From Pseudomonadota bacterium (GTDB lineage Bacteria; Pseudomonadota; Alphaproteobacteria; Rhizobiales; Rhizobiaceae): a stretch of 25,903 nucleotides of DNA. Under the pieces are notes generated by a model. That model saw only the letters and a program-made list of their open reading frames with translations, was not told the DNA's origin and made no database searches. The DNA lies in the NCBI GenBank assembly GCA_023444445.1, contig JAEXMK010000037.1:1-25903 (forward strand). Reading direction: 5' to 3'. Below are positions 22,575 through 25,903 of this stretch, piece after piece; position 1 is the first letter of the stretch; the number at the start of each line of letters is the position of its first letter. The position numbers and the translations under genes are program-made.

Positions 22575-23572
22575 CCGATGCCGCAAAACTCCACAATCAG
22601 GCCATCGTCATCGACGGTCTGCAAACCTGCCAGTGGAGCAGGTCGATATTCGAGGACATGCGCGCGGGTGGCCTCACCGCCGTCAACGTCTCCAGCGTGA
22701 TCTGGGAAAATTTCCGCGAAGGCATCGGTTATGTCAGTGAATGGAAGCGTTTCCTGCGGGAAAATGACGACCTGATCCGCCCGGTGCGGACGGTCGCCGA
22801 TATTCACGCGGCCAAGGCGGAAAACAAAACCGGCATCATCATCGGCTGGCAGAACACCTCGCCGCTGGAAGACAAGCTTGATTACGTCGAGATTTTTAAG
22901 GATCTCGGCGTCGGCATCATGCAACTCACTTACAATACCCAGAACTATTCCGGTGCCGGTTACCTTGAGGAAAACGACAGCGGTCTGACCGGCTTCGGTC
23001 GGGAGGTGCTCGGGGAGATGAACCGCGTCGGCGTGCTGTGCGATCTGAGCCATGTCGGCGACAAAACCACGGCGGATGTCATTGCCCGCTCGAAAGCGCC
23101 GGTCTGCATCTCGCATGTGCTGCCCCGCGCGCTGCGCGACGTGAAGCGCAACAAGCCGGATGAACTGCTCAAAGCCTGCGCGGAAAAGGGCGGCATCATC
23201 GGCATCAGCCTTTTTCCACCGGGCCTTGCCGCCGGAAACGATGCGACGGTCGAGGATTATCTCGATGCCATGGCCTATGTCATTGATCTTGTCGGCGAAG
23301 ATCATGTCGGCATCGGCACGGATTTTTCGCAGGAGCGGCCGCGTCCCGGCCCCTGGCAGCTCTGGGCCAACCGTGACAAGGGCACGGCGCGCACGCTGAC
23401 GGAATTCGCAACCGTCAAGATTTCCAAGCCGAAGGGCATCGAGCGCATTGGCGAGGTACCCAATATCACCGCCCGTATGCTGGCGCGCGGCTGGAGCGAA
23501 ACGCTCGTTCTCAAACTTCTCGGCCAGAACTGGCTGCGCGTGCTGGATGCCGCCTGGCGGCCTGCAAACTGA
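22571..23572 (+). CDS. Peptidase M19 (membrane dipeptidase)-like protein lacking the HxD metal motif
   Basis: A 333-aa TIM-barrel amidohydrolase resembling renal dipeptidase. Conserved parts include DLSH with His161, SH at 181-182 and GTDF with Asp251. The canonical N-terminal His-x-Asp is Leu17-x-Thr19 (DGLQT), and the bridging Glu of the VEG segment appears to be Gln94 (GWQNT). Classical dinuclear zinc binding is therefore unlikely; a mononuclear or altered activity is expected. From memory, HxD-less relatives exist in other proteobacteria, so this is probably a subfamily trait rather than decay. There is no signal peptide. It overlaps the isomerase gene by 4 bp (ATGA), with 30 bp to the binding-protein gene. 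Confidence 0.82.
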   Translation: MTDAAKLHNQAIVIDGLQTCQWSRSIFEDMRAGGLTAVNVSSVIWENFREGIGYVSEWKRFLRENDDLIRPVRTVADIHAAKAENKTGIIIGWQNTSPLEDKLDYVEIFKDLGVGIMQLTYNTQNYSGAGYLEENDSGLTGFGREVLGEMNRVGVLCDLSHVGDKTTADVIARSKAPVCISHVLPRALRDVKRNKPDELLKACAEKGGIIGISLFPPGLAAGNDATVEDYLDAMAYVIDLVGEDHVGIGTDFSQERPRPGPWQLWANRDKGTARTLTEFATVKISKPKGIERIGEVPNITARMLARGWSETLVLKLLGQNWLRVLDAAWRPAN

Positions 23573-23602
23573 CAATATCAAAAACAAACGGAGGCAACTG
23601 AA

Positions 23603-24676
23603 ATGAAAAATGCTCATCAGCGCCGCAAGGCCGCTCTCGTCGTCGGCATCGTTGCCGCCGGGATCGCCTCGCTCTCGGGAACCGTCTTCGCGCAGGATGC
23701 GACGAAAGGTACCGTCAATATCGTCGGTTTCTCCGGGGTTTTCGCAGATAACTACCAGAAATTCATCATCGATGCCTTCAAGGCCCAGAATCCGGGCATT
23801 GAGGTGAATTATCAGCAGAGCAAGAATTCTGCCGAAACGCTGGCTCTTCTCACCCTTCAGCGCGCCGAACCGAAGGTCGACGTCGCCCTGATCGACGTTT
23901 CGGTCGCCATCAAGGCGAACAAGGAGAAGTTGTTCACCAAGCTCGACGCCGCCAAGGTGCCGAACCTTGCCGAACAGCCGGAATGGGCGCGCATTGATGG
24001 GGACCGTGCCATTGCCTTCTCGCAGGACAATCTCGCTATCCTTTACAATACTGACGCGGTGAAGGAACCGCCGACAAGCTGGGCCGATCTCACCGATCCG
24101 AAATACAAGGGAAAGATCGCCGCCAAGCTTTCCGATACGCGTGGCGTCATTCTGCTGCCGATCCTCACCAAGCTGAAGGGCGGCGATTACAAGACCTCCA
24201 TCGATCCGGCCATCGATTTCCTGAAAGAGGTTGCGCCGAGCGTTTCGACTTTCGAACCGGCTCCGGACTGCTATGCCGTGGTGCAGAGCGGCGAGGTCGA
24301 TCTTTCCATCTGCTGGAATGGCCGCGCGCAATATCTGCATGACACGCAGGGCGGCAAGATCGGCGTGGCCCTGCCGAAGGAAGGCTCCATCGGCCAGACG
24401 AACACGATCGGTCTGGTCGAAGGTTCCGCCAATAGGCAAGCCGCCGAACTCTTCGTGAATTATGCCCTGAGCGCCGAGGCGCAGGCGACATTCGCCGAAA
24501 AGAGCTTCTACGGTCCGGTCAACAGCAAGGTCTCGCTGAGCGAGCCGGTTGCCGCCCGCATATATGGCAGCAAGGAAGCCCAGGCTGCGCAGTCCTCGCT
24601 GGACTGGAGCTTCGTGGCGGACAAATATTCGGCATGGATACAGCGGATCAACCGCGAGGTCATCGCGGTGAATTGA
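23603..24676 (+). CDS. Periplasmic binding protein, spermidine/putrescine-iron type
   Basis: A 357-aa secreted binding protein of the PotD/FbpA-like superfamily. The signal peptide ends near VFAQD (about residue 31). The mature protein shows the usual two-lobe pattern, including FSQDNLAILYNTD, PTSWADLTDPKYKGKI and a C-terminal LFVNYALSAEAQ segment. It is unlike the two binding proteins at 13270-15423 and belongs to a different branch. GGAGG lies 8 nt before the ATG. Its place between the catabolic genes and the ATPase/permease suggests it captures the substrate that the monooxygenase, isomerase and M19-like proteins handle. The ligand is unknown. Confidence 0.88.
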   Translation: MKNAHQRRKAALVVGIVAAGIASLSGTVFAQDATKGTVNIVGFSGVFADNYQKFIIDAFKAQNPGIEVNYQQSKNSAETLALLTLQRAEPKVDVALIDVSVAIKANKEKLFTKLDAAKVPNLAEQPEWARIDGDRAIAFSQDNLAILYNTDAVKEPPTSWADLTDPKYKGKIAAKLSDTRGVILLPILTKLKGGDYKTSIDPAIDFLKEVAPSVSTFEPAPDCYAVVQSGEVDLSICWNGRAQYLHDTQGGKIGVALPKEGSIGQTNTIGLVEGSANRQAAELFVNYALSAEAQATFAEKSFYGPVNSKVSLSEPVAARIYGSKEAQAAQSSLDWSFVADKYSAWIQRINREVIAVN

Positions 24677-24696
24677 GACAGGAAGCAGAGGACGCC

Positions 24697-25752
24697 ATGG
24701 CCGATCATCATGTCGAGATCGACAATCTCGTGAAGACCTATCCGGGCGCCCTCAAGCCCTCCGTGGATCATGTCAGCTTTTCCCTGCCACGCGGGGAAAT
24801 GCTGGCGTTGCTGGGGCCATCCGGTTGCGGCAAGACGACGATCCTGCGCATGATTGCTGGACTCATCCCGGTCACCTCGGGCGAAATCCGCCTGGACGGC
24901 CGGGATATCTCCGCAACCCCCGTCCATAAGCGCAATATGGGCATGGTGTTTCAGGCCTATGCCCTGTTCCCGCATATGAACGTTTCCGAAAACATCGCCT
25001 TCGGGCTGGAAATGCGTGGCATTCCAAAGTCGGAGCGCAAGGAGCGGGTGGTAAAGGCGCTCGATCTGGTCAAGCTTTCCGGTCTTGGCGAAAGACGCGT
25101 CTCCCAGCTTTCCGGCGGCCAGCAGCAACGCGCGGCAATCGCCCGCTCGCTCGTCATCGAACCCGCGCTGCTGCTGTTTGACGAACCGCTCTCCAATCTC
25201 GATGCGAAACTGCGTGACGAGATGCGCGATGAAATCCGCGACATCCAGAACCGCACCGGCGTTACCAGCATTTTCGTGACGCATGATCAGGATGAAGCCC
25301 TTTCGATGGCCGACCGGCTTGCTGTCATGTCAGAAGGCCGGCTCGAGCAGATCGGTACGCCACGCGAGATTTTCGACAGGCCGAAAACGGATTTCGTCGC
25401 ATCCTTCATTGGGGGCGGCTCGTTCCTTGCGGGCACCGTCGTGGCCCCGGGCCGTGCGGAAATTCCGGGGCTCGGTATCCTGCATTTTTCGGGTGCCATA
25501 CCGGTCGGGCAAAAAGCGCGGTTTCTGGTGCGGCCGCATCGCTTCGTGCTGGGCGAGGGTGTCAACGCCTTTGCCGGTATTGTCGAACATGTCACCTATC
25601 GCGGGCAGATGCTGACGCTCGGCGTGCGTGCGGGCGACTATCGCCTCCAGGCCGATCTGCCCACCCATGCCGCCGCGCTGCCGGCCAAGGGCGAACGTGT
25701 GACGCTCTCCGTTGCGCCTGAGGATGTGACGCTGATCGGGGAGGCGGCCTGA
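24697..25752 (+). CDS. ABC importer ATPase, PotA-like
   Basis: A 351-aa ATPase. Walker A GPSGCGKT is at 40-47, the signature LSGGQQQ at 138-144, Walker B ALLLFDEP at about 157-164 and the switch His at 196. A TOBE-type C-terminal domain spans about 240-351. AGAGGA precedes the ATG at 24697; the frame is open upstream but overlaps the binding-protein gene. The stop codon overlaps the permease start as TGATG. Confidence 0.93.
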   Translation: MADHHVEIDNLVKTYPGALKPSVDHVSFSLPRGEMLALLGPSGCGKTTILRMIAGLIPVTSGEIRLDGRDISATPVHKRNMGMVFQAYALFPHMNVSENIAFGLEMRGIPKSERKERVVKALDLVKLSGLGERRVSQLSGGQQQRAAIARSLVIEPALLLFDEPLSNLDAKLRDEMRDEIRDIQNRTGVTSIFVTHDQDEALSMADRLAVMSEGRLEQIGTPREIFDRPKTDFVASFIGGGSFLAGTVVAPGRAEIPGLGILHFSGAIPVGQKARFLVRPHRFVLGEGVNAFAGIVEHVTYRGQMLTLGVRAGDYRLQADLPTHAAALPAKGERVTLSVAPEDVTLIGEAA

Positions 25753-25903
25753 TGGCGGTGGCGGGCCATTCTTCCGGTGGCGAAGCATCGCACCGCGGCA
25801 TCCTGCTTCTTCTGCTGCTGCCAGGCCTGATTGCGCTGCTGACGACCTTCCTGTTGCCGCTCATCTGGCTGGTGCGGGCGTCTTTCGCATCCTCGGCCAT
25901 GGC
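25752..25903 (+). CDS. ABC importer permease, N-terminal fragment cut by the window edge
   Basis: The first 50 codons of a membrane protein starting at the ATG in TGATG. After about 16 polar residues comes a hydrophobic helix (GILLLLLLPGLIALLTTFLL and on to WLV), the typical first TM segment of a PotB-type permease with its LPG turn. The frame is open to the last base, so the gene continues outside. Its partner permease is expected further on. Confidence 0.8.
   Translation, partial: MAVAGHSSGGEASHRGILLLLLLPGLIALLTTFLLPLIWLVRASFASSAM

Noticed and set aside
22460..24439. Very long (659-codon) open frame on the minus strand
   Set aside because: It crosses several well-supported plus-strand genes and has no recognisable motifs.

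Overview
The window looks like GC-rich chromosomal DNA from an alphaproteobacterium of the Rhizobiales, most probably the Agrobacterium/Rhizobium group. This rests on gene content (alphaproteobacterial-type curli with CsgH, many ABC importers of the iron/polyamine/sugar-phosphate superfamily, AcoR-like control of a butanediol-type dehydrogenase) and on codon style. It is inference, not a database match. I see no rRNA, convincing tRNA, IS element, CRISPR array or phage gene.

Layout. (1) 37-5115, minus strand: a sigma-54 activator of the AcoR type, then a zinc alcohol dehydrogenase (butanediol-dehydrogenase-like), then a flavin monooxygenase with an N-terminal NTF2/SnoaL-like domain. A near-perfect -24/-12 promoter and two adjacent 14-bp palindromes lie between regulator and dehydrogenase. 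This makes a self-contained inducible oxidative module. (2) 5190-8222: a small TPR protein (minus), an unrecognised two-TM membrane protein (plus), and a compact curli locus (minus): a 10-unit CsgA-like curlin, the CsgH amyloid-control chaperone, then after a strong intrinsic terminator a 6-unit CsgB/CsgA-like curlin. The secretion genes csgG, csgE and csgF are not in the window. (3) 8363-10214: a Tat-exported cyclase-family protein, then a decayed stretch with a 5'-truncated, frameshifted alpha/beta hydrolase and a small reading frame whose second codon is amber.

(4) 10177-19628: a histidine kinase and OmpR-type regulator (minus, overlapping GTGA) diverge from two tandem paralogous periplasmic binding proteins, a double-length fused permease, an ATPase and an inositol-monophosphatase-family phosphatase (plus). 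The binding proteins and fused permease resemble AfuA/AfuB. That family is often annotated as ferric-iron transport, but AfuABC has been shown to import sugar phosphates. With a phosphatase at the end and a dedicated two-component system, the simplest reading is sensing, uptake and dephosphorylation of a phosphorylated sugar or polyol. The first binding protein may be the sensor's ligand carrier.

(5) 19755-25903: a small secreted protein (minus), then a tightly packed plus-strand operon: flavin monooxygenase, 2-hydroxychromene-2-carboxylate-isomerase-like DsbA-fold protein, a peptidase-M19-like protein lacking the usual HxD metal ligands, a binding protein, a PotA-like ATPase and the start of a permease that runs off the window. 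Gene overlaps of 8, 4 and 1 bp imply one transcript. It looks like an import-and-oxidise pathway for an organic substrate I cannot name, and it is the best candidate here for an undescribed system.
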